DNA from: Bacteroidota bacterium
GTDB lineage: Bacteria; Bacteroidota; Bacteroidia; UBA7662; JAIXUI01
Reading direction: 5' to 3'
DNA: 64,000 nucleotides
Assembly: GCA_027484125.1 (NCBI GenBank)
Contig: JAIXUI010000009.1
Coordinates: 39,738 to 103,737 of the forward strand
Under the pieces are notes generated by a model. The model did no database searches. It was not told the DNA's origin and saw nothing but the letters and a program-made list of their open reading frames with translations. Of the stretch, positions 41,959 to 53,095 are shown in pieces; within the stretch, counting starts at the first letter, position 1, and every line of letters begins with the position of its first letter. A program made the translations under genes and the position numbers.

Positions 41959-44478
41959 ATGTCGGAAGGGACAAAAATCATCCCCATCAATATCGAGGAT
42001 GAGATGAAAACCGCTTACATCGACTATTCGATGTCAGTGATTGTAGCGAGAGCATTACCAGATGTACGTGATGGTTTAAAACCAGTTCACAGAAGGGTTT
42101 TGTTTGGGATGCATGAATTAGGGGTAGGATGGAATAAACCTTACAAGAAATCGGCTCGTATCGTCGGTGAAGTGCTCGGTAAGTATCACCCTCACGGAGA
42201 TACTTCTGTTTACGACGCTATGGTGCGTTTAGCCCAAGATTGGAGCATGCGTTATACATTGGTGGACGGCCAAGGTAACTACGGCTCCATCGACGGTGAT
42301 AGTCCGGCAGCTATGCGTTATACCGAAGCCAGATTAACCAAGATGGCTGAAGAAATGATCGGTGAAATTGATCAGGAAACAGTTGATTTCCAGAACAACT
42401 TCGACGATTCTCTCCAAGAACCTAAGGTGCTTCCGGCTAAGATTCCTAATCTTCTGGTCAATGGTGCCTCAGGTATTGCGGTAGGTATGGCCACCAACAT
42501 GGCTCCACACAACCTCAGAGAGATCTGCCAAGCCATCATTGCTTACATCAACAACAAAGAAATTACGGTTGAAGAACTGCTTCCTATCGTTAAAGGGCCA
42601 GATTTTCCGACAGGTGCCATTATCTATGGATATGAAGGCGTAAAACAAGCGCTTCTTACCGGTCGTGGAAGGGTGGTCATGCGTGCAAAGTCCAACATTG
42701 AAACCTTGGATAATGGCCGCGAACGCATCGTATTTACTGAAATTCCTTACCAAGTTAACAAAGCGGATATGCTCTCCAAAATTGGAGACCTCATCAACGA
42801 CAAAAAACTGGAAGGAATCTCTGACCTACGGGATGAATCTAACCGAGAAGGTATTCGCATCGTCTTCGATATCAAACGTGACGCGATGGCCTCGGTGGTA
42901 CTCAACCATCTTTACAAATATTCAGCGTTACAGAGCAGTTTTTCAGTTAACAACATCGCGCTTGTTAATGGAAAGCCCGAGACCCTGAATACCCTCGACA
43001 TGATTCGCCACTATGTAGATCACCGTCACGAAGTGGTAATCAGAAGAACCAAGTATTTATTGAGAGAAGCCGAAAAGCGTGCTCATATATTACGTGGGTT
43101 AATCATCGCAGTTGACAACATCGACGAGGTGGTTCGAATTATTCGGGAGTCCTCAACGCCTCAGGCTGCGATGGATAACTTGATGGCTCGATTCGACTTA
43201 GACGAAATTCAGACTCGCGCCATTCTGGATATGCCGCTACGCAGGCTTACAGGACTGGAAATTGAAAAACTGAAAGCGGAATACGATGAACTGATGATTA
43301 AGATCGCGGATTATCAGGACATTCTTTCAAATGAAGAACGCCGCATGGGCATTATTCGTGATGAGGTAGCTGAAATCAATCAGAAGTACGGCGATGAGCG
43401 TCGTTCCATCATCGAGTATGCGGCGGAGGAATTTAGAATGGAGGATATGATAGCCGATGAGGACGTGGTAATTACCATTTCTCATATGGGCTACATCAAA
43501 CGTACTCCTTTAACGGAGTATCGTAAGCAAAATAGGGGAGGGCGCGGTTTTACTGGTTCTTCTACCAGAAATGAGGATTTCATTGAGCATATTTTTATTG
43601 CTTCCACCCACAACTACATGCTGTTCTTTACTGAAACAGGCAAATGTTTCTGGGCGAAAGTGTATGAAATTCCGGAAGCTGGAAAGAATTCTCGCGGACG
43701 TGCGGTTCAAAACATGCTGAACATTGCGGCTGAAGATAAAATCAGGGCATATCTGAATGTTAAAAATCTTTCAGATGAAACTTATCTCAATGAGACGTAC
43801 ATCATGTTTGCAACTCGTCAGGGTGTAATCAAGAAAACCCAACTCGAAGCGTTCTCTCGTCCTCGCGCAAACGGAATTACGGCTTTGAATATCAATGAGG
43901 GAGACCGTTTGATTGAAGCAAAACTTACCACCGGAAACAGTGAGGTGCTCTTAGCCGTTCGCTCTGGTCGTGCTATCAGATTCCATGAGTCTAAAGTGAG
44001 AGCTATGGGCAGATCGGCCACCGGGGTAAGAGGCATTGAACTAGATGATGAACAGGATGAAGTGATTGGCATGGTCTGTGTCGATGACCTCGAAAGATCT
44101 GTACTCGTGCTTTCAGAAAATGGATATGGAAAACGTTCAGCCTTGGAAGATTATCGAATCACTAACCGTGGCGGTAAAGGGGTGAAAACACTTAACATCA
44201 CAGACAAAACTGGGGTATTGGTGGCCATTACTGATGTTTCTGATGCAGACGATTTAATGATTATCAATAAATCTGGAGTAACCATTCGAATTGGGGTGAA
44301 AGATCTTCGCATTATGGGAAGAAATACCCAAGGGGTTCGACTCATTAAATTGGATGACGATGACAGCATCGCCTCTATTGCAAGAGTTGCCAGGGATGAA
44401 GAGGAAGAAGCAACGGACGGTGAAACAAATACTGAAGAAAACAACCCTTCAACAGACGATACTCAAGTAACCGAATAA
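41959..44478 (+). CDS. gyrA: DNA gyrase subunit A
   Basis: Breakage-rejoining subunit of gyrase. 839 residues. The catalytic tyrosine is Y121 in A-M-R-Y-T-E-A-R-L. The quinolone-resistance region reads [10 protein letters not shown], so the position equivalent to E. coli Ser83 is Thr82 and the Asp87 equivalent is D86. The C-terminal domain has six blade-like repeats with a gyrase-box form (Q-N-R-G-G-R-G, 7 residues), which distinguishes gyrase from topoisomerase IV, and an acidic tail rich in E, D and T. The TPR gene begins 1 nt after the stop. Confidence 0.96.
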   Translation: MSEGTKIIPINIEDEMKTAYIDYSMSVIVARALPDVRDGLKPVHRRVLFGMHELGVGWNKPYKKSARIVGEVLGKYHPHGDTSVYDAMVRLAQDWSMRYTLVDGQGNYGSIDGDSPAAMRYTEARLTKMAEEMIGEIDQETVDFQNNFDDSLQEPKVLPAKIPNLLVNGASGIAVGMATNMAPHNLREICQAIIAYINNKEITVEELLPIVKGPDFPTGAIIYGYEGVKQALLTGRGRVVMRAKSNIETLDNGRERIVFTEIPYQVNKADMLSKIGDLINDKKLEGISDLRDESNREGIRIVFDIKRDAMASVVLNHLYKYSALQSSFSVNNIALVNGKPETLNTLDMIRHYVDHRHEVVIRRTKYLLREAEKRAHILRGLIIAVDNIDEVVRIIRESSTPQAAMDNLMARFDLDEIQTRAILDMPLRRLTGLEIEKLKAEYDELMIKIADYQDILSNEERRMGIIRDEVAEINQKYGDERRSIIEYAAEEFRMEDMIADEDVVITISHMGYIKRTPLTEYRKQNRGGRGFTGSSTRNEDFIEHIFIASTHNYMLFFTETGKCFWAKVYEIPEAGKNSRGRAVQNMLNIAAEDKIRAYLNVKNLSDETYLNETYIMFATRQGVIKKTQLEAFSRPRANGITALNINEGDRLIEAKLTTGNSEVLLAVRSGRAIRFHESKVRAMGRSATGVRGIELDDEQDEVIGMVCVDDLERSVLVLSENGYGKRSALEDYRITNRGGKGVKTLNITDKTGVLVAITDVSDADDLMIINKSGVTIRIGVKDLRIMGRNTQGVRLIKLDDDDSIASIARVARDEEEEATDGETNTEENNPSTDDTQVTE

Positions 44479-44479
44479 C

Positions 44480-45631
44480 ATGAGAAAATTCTTACTGGTT
44501 CTGTTATTAACCGGAACCACTTCACTCGCTTTCGCACAAAAGTTTAAAGTACAGAGTGCGATCATCCATTACCGAAATGGTGAATTAAAAGAAGCCATGA
44601 CAGTGATTGATGAAGCAGTCCAAAGTTCCTCAACCGCTCAAGATGCCAAAGCTTGGTATTGGAGAGGAACCGTTTACTGGGATCTTTACGGTAAGGACAC
44701 TACTAGAAAAATACATCCTGATCCTCTTCCAGTCGCCATAGAAAGTTTTACCAAATGCCTGGAGTTTGATAAAAAGGACGACTTTAAAGAAGATCCGGAA
44801 AATGCCGATAGAATGTTGAAGTATGCAAAAGCCTATCAGCTTAATGAATACTACAACAAAGGCATAAATAAATACAATAAAGGCGATTATGCCGGTGCGC
44901 TTGCAGATTTCGAAGTACTCATTGCCTCCAATCCAATAGATAGCAATATCTTTTTAAACGCAGGAGTTTTTGCAGAAAAAGCAGGTCAAAGGTCAAAAGC
45001 CATAAAGTACTATCAAGAAGCACTTAATCGCAAACTTCAGAAGCCACAGATTTACACCAGCATGGCTAATCTGTACAAAGCTGAAAAAGATACTGCTGCT
45101 GCTTTAGCTACTTTGGCCATAGGTCGTCAGCAATTCCCAGGAGAGAAAGCGTTGGTGGTTGAAGAAGTCAACATTTACCTTGCTTCCAACAAGTCTGACA
45201 AAGCACTTGAAATGCTCTCTAAAGCCATTGAACTCGATCCTAAAAACTCTTCCTTGTATTTTGCTAAAGGTAAATGCTATGATGATTTAAAAGACAGAGC
45301 CAATGCTGAGATTTTCTACAAAAAGAGCTTTGAAGTAGATCCTACTTACTTTGATGGATACTACAACCTTGGCATCATGTACTTCAATGATGGCGCCGAC
45401 ATTACCAATGCTGCCAATAAAGTGCCTGCAAAGGATGTAAAGAAGTATAACGAGTTAAAGAAAAAAGCTCAGGATGCTTTCAAAGCAGCGCAACCTTACC
45501 TTGAAAAAGGGCTTGAACTACAGCCTAAAGACTTCAACACGTTGCTAGCACTTCAGCAGCTTTATGCCAATATCAATATGCTGGAGAAGTCCAAAGAAAT
45601 GAAAGACAGAAAAGAAGCGTTACGTAAATAA
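44480..45631 (+). CDS. Secreted TPR-repeat protein
   Basis: 383 residues with a Sec signal peptide (L-L-V-L-L-L-T-G-T-T-S-L-A-F-A). At least six helical TPR-like units follow: Y-R-N-G-E-L-K-E-A-M, Y-N-K-G-D-Y-A-G-A-L-A-D-F-E, A-G-Q-R-S-K-A-I-K-Y-Y, A-N-L-Y-K-A-E-K-D-T-A-A-A-L, S-N-K-S-D-K-A-L-E-M-L and C-Y-D-D-L-K-D-R-A-N-A-E-I-F-Y. Probably a periplasmic scaffold for protein-protein contact; partner unknown. It is 1 nt downstream of gyrA, so probably co-transcribed, and followed by a strong terminator. Confidence 0.8.
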   Translation: MRKFLLVLLLTGTTSLAFAQKFKVQSAIIHYRNGELKEAMTVIDEAVQSSSTAQDAKAWYWRGTVYWDLYGKDTTRKIHPDPLPVAIESFTKCLEFDKKDDFKEDPENADRMLKYAKAYQLNEYYNKGINKYNKGDYAGALADFEVLIASNPIDSNIFLNAGVFAEKAGQRSKAIKYYQEALNRKLQKPQIYTSMANLYKAEKDTAAALATLAIGRQQFPGEKALVVEEVNIYLASNKSDKALEMLSKAIELDPKNSSLYFAKGKCYDDLKDRANAEIFYKKSFEVDPTYFDGYYNLGIMYFNDGADITNAANKVPAKDVKKYNELKKKAQDAFKAAQPYLEKGLELQPKDFNTLLALQQLYANINMLEKSKEMKDRKEALRK

Positions 45632-45660
45632 CCGCGCTGAATTTCCTTAGCAATTATGAA

Positions 45661-45687
45661 AGAGGCTCAATTGAGCCTCTTTTTTTT
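45661..45687 (+). terminator. Intrinsic terminator after the gyrA-TPR operon
   Basis: agaggctcaa/ttgagcctct is a perfect 20-bp inverted repeat (45661-45680) followed by T-run, 30 bp after the TPR stop. Confidence 0.9.
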
Positions 45688-45712
45688 GCCCTTTTTTCAT
45701 CATTTTTGCCCT

Positions 45713-46255
45713 ATGATGAACCAACTACAAAGTCGTCAATGGGCTATGTTCGTATTGCTAATTGGCATAGCCGCAATTTCCAGAGCTCTTCCACATCCAC
45801 CCAACTTTACACCTATAGGAGGAATGGCCTTATTCGCTGGCGCAGTTATGCCTCATTTAGCTGTGGCTTTACTGCTCCCGCTCGCTTCTTTGATTATTGG
45901 AGATTATCTTTTCTTAGGGGGCGGGTACGAAGGCTCTTGGGTGGTTTATTTATCATTTGCTATGATTACACTTTTCGGTAGGCTTGGACTTAAGCATTTT
46001 AACCAGCCACTGAGAATTTTTGGTAGCGCACTTCTAGCCTCACTCTTTTTCTTCATTACTACCAATTTAGCAGTTTGGTATGGCAGCAACTTCTACACCC
46101 AAGATTTTGCCGGCTTAACTACTTGTTACACCATGGCGCTTCCATTTTTTGGAAACTCTATCGCAGGGGATGTCTTTTTCTCCGCTTTCTTTTTTGCATC
46201 TTGGAAGTGGATTGCACGTCCCAACAATCAGTCTGTTACCAATCAAGTTGTGTAA
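45713..46255 (+). CDS. DUF6580-like integral membrane protein
   Basis: 180 residues with about five hydrophobic spans. N-terminal A-I-S-R-A-L-P-H-P-P-N-F-T-P-I-G-G-M-A-L-F-A-G and L-I-I-G-D-Y, then a central T-N-L-A-V-W-Y and a C-terminal A-L-P-F-F-G-N-S-I-A-G-D-V-F-F-S, match the DUF6580 family of putative transport proteins related to ECF-type S components; substrate unknown. An upstream in-frame start at 45656 would lie across the terminator hairpin, so the ATG at 45713 is chosen (a second ATG follows immediately). Monocistronic, ended by the terminator at 46289. Confidence 0.78.
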   Translation: MMNQLQSRQWAMFVLLIGIAAISRALPHPPNFTPIGGMALFAGAVMPHLAVALLLPLASLIIGDYLFLGGGYEGSWVVYLSFAMITLFGRLGLKHFNQPLRIFGSALLASLFFFITTNLAVWYGSNFYTQDFAGLTTCYTMALPFFGNSIAGDVFFSAFFFASWKWIARPNNQSVTNQVV

Positions 46256-46280
46256 GTCGTTAAACCTGATTTTTCACAAC

Positions 46281-46319
46281 AAAAAATGCCTGAGCTCTAC
46301 GCTCAGGCTTTTTTGTTGT
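46281..46319. terminator. Bidirectional intrinsic terminator after the DUF6580-like gene
   Basis: Stem gcctgagc / gctcaggc with 5-nt loop (46289-46309); flanking acaacaaaaaa and ttttttgttgt extend the pairing. Confidence 0.9.
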
Positions 46320-46698
46320 AATGTAGTCCGCTGTAATCTATTGCTTGTGGGAATCTCCATTTTTATATCCAAAACTTTTAACATGGGAGTGTTTTAAAGA
46401 ATGAAGTTTGAGCTTAAGAGGTAACTAAGTTCTTCCTTACCATGGAAACTACATTTACTTAAATCCAAAACATCTTCTTTGACTTGAGTGGATAATTAAA
46501 GATGGATGGGTAGTAGAGACAAAGACCTCTATGATTGCTTAATAAAAGTTTAGAAAATGAAGTGGTTAGTTTGGAAATAGCTAAAAGAAATATTTGCTAT
46601 GCATTGTAAAAGTTGCTGAAAGCTAATCCCAATCACTTTTGATTTTAATCTTAAATGCCGATAGCCTAACAAAATCTAATGAGAACATTGAAGTTAAA
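46320..46698. other. Gene-free interval of about 380 bp
   Basis: A+T-rich sequence between two terminators. All ATGs on either strand open frames of only a few codons. I find no TAnnTTTG box, no tRNA shape and no repeat longer than chance. It may be simple spacer or hold an unrecognised small RNA. Confidence 0.5.
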
Positions 46699-46741
46699 GT
46701 GTAAAAAAAGCCACATGATTTTCATGTGGCTTTTTTTACAC
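46699..46741. terminator. 43-bp perfect inverted repeat, terminator of the TonB receptor gene
   Basis: Two 20-bp arms (gtgtaaaaaaagccacatga and its exact complement) around a 3-nt loop, with seven-A and seven-T tracts built into the stem. It begins 16 bp after the receptor stop on the minus strand and would also work on the plus strand. Confidence 0.92.
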
Positions 46742-46756
46742 TTGGGACGGTCAGGC

Positions 46757-49588
46757 TTAAAACTTAAAGTTTAGTCCGAACATCACTTGTCGTGGAGCAC
46801 GGAATCTGGATGGATCGTCTGGTGGCGTACCATAGGAGCGAGCATCTCGTGGATCTAAGTAAAGAGGATCTCTTTGGGTGGAAGGTAATGGATCACCAAC
46901 TCGATAGGCTCTACCTGTAACAGGGTTAGGTACAATACCGTTAAGCGTATTAAACATGTTGGTGATTTGAACGGAGAACTCAAAGCGCACTTTTCTTACA
47001 CTAAACCACTTTCTGAAATTCATATCTACCCACCAATTTGATTCACCTAGCCCAGACCAAAGATTGGCTGGATTAGGATCCCGTTCGTAAATCGGGCGGT
47101 TCGTAATGGGTTCGATTCCTCTAAAGATGAATGGGGTGTACCTACGGCCAGTTCTGTAAATTCCTTCAAAGTAGAAGGAAAAGTTATTGAGCCATTTTTT
47201 CCCAAACAATCCTGTTTTAGTAGCCACCGTAAAAATTGCAACACCTTTTAAATCAAGCGGACTATCCCAGGCAAGTGGCGTTTCTCTTGTGTCTTCCCTG
47301 TTCCCAGTATTCAATAATTGGTTCAGAGCTTCGTTAGCAGAGGAACTTTGTCCACGAACGGTTGAATAAGAAAAAGCTGCTTGACCGTTAAACCATTTTC
47401 CAATACGTTTTAAGTAGCTTAACTCGATCCCTCTTGCACGTGCATAATCAGAGTTAATACGGATAGTTCTTGTAAGCTCACGTCCGTTCGCATCTTTTAT
47501 TTGTATGCTTGCAGCGGTGATAAAATCGTATTTATCTTTCCAATAGGTGGTAACTGTGAATGCGTCGTTGTTGGTAATCTGTGTTTTAAGTCCCAATTCG
47601 TAAGAAATATCCACTTCCGGATTCAAGTTAGGGTTACCCACCCGAGATACTACGGATCGATCTTGATAAAGTGGGTTTAAACCTTGATAAATGAATGAAG
47701 GATGTGGTAAAACCATGGAATGATTATAATTAAAAAACATTACCTGGTTTTCACGAATAGGGAAGGAGGCCGAAATTTTGGGGAGGAAGCGCATCTTAAA
47801 GCGATTTCCCATGAAAGAAGGATTATTCAGGTAGTCTTGTCTAATTTCATCACGAATTGGTGAACGACTATCAACCACAGCCTGATCTACGAATGCACCC
47901 GGAAACCAATATTCCAATCGTCCTCCAAATTCTGCATTCAAACCTTTGTATTTTAGTTTGTTAGAAGCATAGAATGCCCCTCTTGTAGGAGTTACTTTCC
48001 AAACATCGCTATAGTCTCCAAGACGGAAACTTTGAGTGGTTTGTCCATTCGGAAGAACGATGGGAGCGCCAATCCACGGGCGAATGATGTCAATCCATTG
48101 CATATCCTGGCGTTTGATTTCAGCTCCGAATAAAATTCGGTTTCCACTTGAGCTATAATAATAAGTTCCGTTGAAGCGGGTAGTTAGCTCTTCAACATAG
48201 TGGTCATGCCATAAGGTACCAATTCCACCGTTGTTGAATAATCCAGGGCCCGGATTTACGAATACTGCGCTGTCCGCAGGATTAAATAGGGTGGAAGGGA
48301 AAGTGATAATAGCGTCTGGATCAAACTCACTATCTACATTTCCTGGTCTCCAATAACGACCGTTCGCATCAGCTCGTAATCTTACGAACATTCTGCTGGC
48401 CAGAATTTTATACGAAAATTTCTTGTTTACGTTGTGAGCCCAGTTCAGAATCAACATATTGTTGTCTGAAGTGTAAGTGTTCGCTCTGTCAGGTTGTAAG
48501 CTAAATTCATACTGAAATCCCGGAAGGAAGGGAACATCGTTTCCGGTAACACGAAGCATGTTAATATCTTGGTTGATAGTAACGGATTTCAGATAAGTAA
48601 CAGAGAGCTTAATTTTAGGGTTGATTTCATAGTCCAATTTAAACATTCCCGCCCAACGGTTATCTTGGTAAGGCGACCAATTGGTGTTAGGATAGAGTGA
48701 TGATACGACCTGATTGGCAGGTCTTCTATAAAACTGGTCATCAAAAATTGATTTGACCGATGTAAAGAACTTGAGCTTTTTAGAGATGAAATCTAAAGGT
48801 CCACCCAACGTTAATTCATAAGTAGAGTTATTCCAAACGGAAGCCCAATTTCGGTTGAAGCCTAAATTATCGCGTTTTATACCGCCCCCAACTTCGAGGC
48901 GCTTACCACCAGACTTGGTACTTGTGTTAACAATACCCGCGGTTCCATCTCCATATTGAACATCTCCACCGCCGGTGGTAACAGAGATGTTATCGATAGA
49001 GTTCGTGCCAAGATCAATTCCAAAACCAGTTCCAGCTAACGGGTCAGATGCAGAAACACCATCAATCATGTAGGCAGTTTCATAAGTTCTGCCCCCGCGA
49101 ATCGAAATTCCTTCCGGATTTAAAACCACTCCTGCTTGAGTATTTAACAGTCCTTGAACTTGTCTGACCGGAGCTGCTTCGATACTCTCCATCGAAATAC
49201 TTCTTTCGGTTTTGGATTGCTCGATATCTACCAATGGCTTTTCTCCAACAACGGTTACTTCTTCACTGAAGGTGAGTACACTAGTAGTTAGTGCGATGTC
49301 AATAACCTTCTTTTCGTCTTTCTCGAAGCGAACGTTGGTGAAAATCTTTTTCGCATAACCGATGTAGGAAACTTCAATCGTATAAGAGCCAGGAGAGATA
49401 TTCTTAATCAGGTATTTTCCTTGAGCGTCTGTGCTAGCTCCAAACGCCGTTCCCTTGATAGAAACAGTTACGCCGATCAGTTCAGATTTGTCTTTCTGGT
49501 CAATAACTTTCCCGCTGAGTGAAGCCTTTTGAGCCAAAGCTCCAACGCTGAAAATCAAACAGGTAAGCAGAAGTAAAGGTGTCTTCAA
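46757..49588 (-). CDS. TonB-dependent outer-membrane receptor
   Basis: 943 residues. Signal peptide (L-L-L-L-T-C-L-I-F-S-V-G-A-L-A), a CarboxypepD_reg-like beta domain at about 20-105 (L-S-G-K-V-I-D, T-D-A-Q-G-K-Y-L-I-K, Y-T-I-E-V-S-Y-I-G-Y), a plug domain (V-V-G-E-K-P, G-V-V-L-N-P-E-G-I-S-I-R-G-G-R, M-I-D-G-V-S), then a 22-strand-type barrel ending in Phe. No SusD partner is adjacent, so it is not a standard polysaccharide locus; the ligand is unknown. The only plausible start near the signal peptide is TTG at 49588, since no in-frame ATG occurs just upstream. Monocistronic. Confidence 0.92.
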   Translation of the reverse strand: MKTPLLLLTCLIFSVGALAQKASLSGKVIDQKDKSELIGVTVSIKGTAFGASTDAQGKYLIKNISPGSYTIEVSYIGYAKKIFTNVRFEKDEKKVIDIALTTSVLTFSEEVTVVGEKPLVDIEQSKTERSISMESIEAAPVRQVQGLLNTQAGVVLNPEGISIRGGRTYETAYMIDGVSASDPLAGTGFGIDLGTNSIDNISVTTGGGDVQYGDGTAGIVNTSTKSGGKRLEVGGGIKRDNLGFNRNWASVWNNSTYELTLGGPLDFISKKLKFFTSVKSIFDDQFYRRPANQVVSSLYPNTNWSPYQDNRWAGMFKLDYEINPKIKLSVTYLKSVTINQDINMLRVTGNDVPFLPGFQYEFSLQPDRANTYTSDNNMLILNWAHNVNKKFSYKILASRMFVRLRADANGRYWRPGNVDSEFDPDAIITFPSTLFNPADSAVFVNPGPGLFNNGGIGTLWHDHYVEELTTRFNGTYYYSSSGNRILFGAEIKRQDMQWIDIIRPWIGAPIVLPNGQTTQSFRLGDYSDVWKVTPTRGAFYASNKLKYKGLNAEFGGRLEYWFPGAFVDQAVVDSRSPIRDEIRQDYLNNPSFMGNRFKMRFLPKISASFPIRENQVMFFNYNHSMVLPHPSFIYQGLNPLYQDRSVVSRVGNPNLNPEVDISYELGLKTQITNNDAFTVTTYWKDKYDFITAASIQIKDANGRELTRTIRINSDYARARGIELSYLKRIGKWFNGQAAFSYSTVRGQSSSANEALNQLLNTGNREDTRETPLAWDSPLDLKGVAIFTVATKTGLFGKKWLNNFSFYFEGIYRTGRRYTPFIFRGIEPITNRPIYERDPNPANLWSGLGESNWWVDMNFRKWFSVRKVRFEFSVQITNMFNTLNGIVPNPVTGRAYRVGDPLPSTQRDPLYLDPRDARSYGTPPDDPSRFRAPRQVMFGLNFKF

Positions 49589-49683
49589 ACTAACAATTTT
49601 GAGAATGTAAAACTAAGATTCAATGGCCGAATCTGTACTTTAAGTGATGATTAAATGCGAAACAATTATGCTTAAAATCAAGC

Positions 49684-49720
49684 AAAAAAAAAGCGGTCAT
49701 TCTATGAATGACCGCTTTTT
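49684..49720. terminator. Intrinsic terminator after atpC
   Basis: gcggtcatt / aatgaccgc stem with 5-nt loop (49693-49715), flanked by A-run on the left and T-run on the right. Ends the atpD-atpC transcript on the minus strand, 18 bp after the atpC stop. Confidence 0.9.
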
Positions 49721-49733
49721 AGCAAGGATAAGT

Positions 49734-49976
49734 TTAAGCTTCTGTTAAGATACTCACTTTATCGTTTAGCACTTCAACAACTCCACCGTTACAGGGGAAC
49801 ATCAGTGTTTGATTGTCTGCGGTAATCACCCTGATTTGAGCATTTTGCTCAAGTGAAGAGATGATGGGAGCGTGTTGACGGAGTATTTCAAAAGAACCTT
49901 TAGAGCCTGGCACTTTCACGGAAACAACATCACCGGAAAACAGACTTTTTTCAGGAGTGAGGATATCGAGCTTCAT
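49734..49976 (-). CDS. atpC: ATP synthase F1 epsilon subunit (short form)
   Basis: 80 residues covering only the N-terminal beta-sandwich domain (L-D-I-L-T-P-E-K-S-L-F-S-G-D-V, G-S-F-E-I-L-R-Q-H-A-P-I-I-S, G-G-V-V-E-V). The C-terminal helical hairpin that acts as an inhibitory arm in E. coli (about 135 residues) is absent, as in many Bacteroidota. It begins 13 bp after atpD. Confidence 0.92.
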   Translation of the reverse strand: MKLDILTPEKSLFSGDVVSVKVPGSKGSFEILRQHAPIISSLEQNAQIRVITADNQTLMFPCNGGVVEVLNDKVSILTEA

Positions 49977-49989
49977 TGATTATTAGCAA

Positions 49990-51549
<1,560 letters not shown>

Positions 51550-51650
51550 TTAGTATTTGGAGATAAAAGATGAATCGGTAGTAATTATTTTCAGCCAACG
51601 TGAAGAGATATGGGTTTTGTCCATTTCAAACACAATGAAACTCTAATTAC

Positions 51651-51809
51651 TTAGAAGATAGCTCTGTACAACATCACCAACACACAAAACAAAAAGAGGA
51701 TGATGGATACTTTGTTGATGCCATGCATCACTTTCAAGTTAAAATTTGGCGCTTGGTGAGGCCCATTCTTTTTGAATACTTGAATGAAGTAGCTAAAGAC
51801 TTGTTTCAT
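51651..51809 (-). CDS. Small DUF6728-like membrane protein (52 aa)
   Basis: A 52-residue protein: basic N-terminal part (F-S-Y-F-I-Q-V-F-K-K-N), the segment F-N-L-K-V-M-H-G-I-N-K-V-S-I, then one membrane span (I-I-L-F-L-F-C-V-L-V-M-L-Y). This matches my memory of the DUF6728 family, small single-span Bacteroidota proteins of unknown role. It starts 14 bp after the rodA stop on the same strand, so it is probably the last gene of the shape operon. Length is at the lower limit for confident calling. Confidence 0.65.
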   Translation of the reverse strand: MKQVFSYFIQVFKKNGPHQAPNFNLKVMHGINKVSIILFLFCVLVMLYRAIF

Positions 51810-51823
51810 GAAGGATAAACAAA

Positions 51824-53095
51824 TTATTGCAGCACGAGTTTTCTGGTATTGTCCAATCGTAGAAATATCGAAACTAGTAAAGTGAAAGCAAACATACTGG
51901 ATCCTCCGTATGAAATAAAAGGAAGTGGAATACCAATGACTGGTAGCAATCCGATAGTCATTCCGATATTGATAAAAACGTGAAAAAAAATAATAGATGC
52001 GACTCCATATCCATAGATTCGGGCGAATCTCCACTTCTGAAGCTCCGCAAGTTTGATTATTCTAATGATCAGAATGCTGTATAAGGAGAGTAAAACTAGG
52101 CTTCCAGCAAATCCCCACTCTTCCCCTATGGTACAGAAAATAAAGTCAGTACTCTGTTCAGGTACAAAGTTTAGCTTGGTTTGAGTGCCTTCTAAGAATC
52201 CTTTTCCCCACAATCCCCCGGATCCAATCGCGATTTTACTTTGATGAACGTTGTATCCCACTCCTTTAATGTCGGTTTCCTTACCTAACAACACGTTTAT
52301 CCTATCTTGTTGGTGAGGCTCTAGTACGTTATTAAAGATAAAATCGATAGTAATAACTAGAAATAATCCAATGAGTAAAATCGGCAAATAGCTTAAAAAC
52401 GCTCTTAGTTTAAAACGAGAAAACAAAACATAAACTGCTCCAAAGCCCGATAGTATAGCAATCAGTAGTACTTTATCGAATAGGAGCGCAAGAACAGAGA
52501 CTAGTCCTATAAAAGCAATCAAAAGAAGATAGTTAATTGAGAGTCCTTCTCTGTACATCACAAAGATAAAGCTGAAGTAAACCAAGGCACTTCCTGTATC
52601 GGGTTGCAGCATGATAAGAAAAAGGGGGACTGCAATCAAGATAACCGGAACAAGGGTGTGTTTGAGCTGATTAAACTTAAGTCCAGAGTTGCCAATGTAA
52701 TTGGCTATACTCAAGCAGGTGGCTACTTTGGCAAATTCAGCGGGTTGAAGCCTGAATCCTCCAATTTCAAACCAAGCTTTTGCTCCATTTACTTCTCTTC
52801 CAAATACAAGTACTAACCCTAATAAAAGCAAGGTTAGGGCATAAAAAAAGTAGGAAGCTGGTTCAAAAATGCGGTAATCGGTTCCAAGTACTATCACCAA
52901 AATAAGGAATGCGCCACTTATCCAGAGTATTTGCTTGCCATAACTTTGTGAGAGATCGAAAATAGATTGATGTTCATTGTTGTAAACAGCTGCATAAATG
53001 GATAATAATCCAATTAACATTAAGCCCATCACCGTAAGCAGTATGGGTAGATCAACATATTGAAAGACCGTTCTTTGTTCTCTTGTATCTTTCAT
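51824..53095 (-). CDS. rodA: Rod-shape glycosyltransferase RodA (SEDS)
   Basis: Membrane-embedded peptidoglycan polymerase that works with PBP2 in lateral wall growth. 423 residues, about 10 spans. SEDS motifs: L-Q-P-A-E-F-A-K-V-A, M-L-Q-P-D-T-G-S-A-L-V-Y (catalytic Asp region), G-S-G-G-L-W-G-K-G, F-V-P-E-Q-S-T-D-F-I-F, and I-P-L-P-F-I-S-Y-G-G-S-S. The ATG shares a base with the PBP2 stop (TAATG), which indicates translational coupling. Confidence 0.96.
   Translation of the reverse strand: MKDTREQRTVFQYVDLPILLTVMGLMLIGLLSIYAAVYNNEHQSIFDLSQSYGKQILWISGAFLILVIVLGTDYRIFEPASYFFYALTLLLLGLVLVFGREVNGAKAWFEIGGFRLQPAEFAKVATCLSIANYIGNSGLKFNQLKHTLVPVILIAVPLFLIMLQPDTGSALVYFSFIFVMYREGLSINYLLLIAFIGLVSVLALLFDKVLLIAILSGFGAVYVLFSRFKLRAFLSYLPILLIGLFLVITIDFIFNNVLEPHQQDRINVLLGKETDIKGVGYNVHQSKIAIGSGGLWGKGFLEGTQTKLNFVPEQSTDFIFCTIGEEWGFAGSLVLLSLYSILIIRIIKLAELQKWRFARIYGYGVASIIFFHVFINIGMTIGLLPVIGIPLPFISYGGSSMFAFTLLVSIFLRLDNTRKLVLQ

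Noticed and set aside
46757-49588. TonB receptor as a SusC of a polysaccharide-utilisation locus with the pullulanase
   Set aside because: No SusD gene beside it and the pullulanase is 12 kb away, so nothing ties them together.
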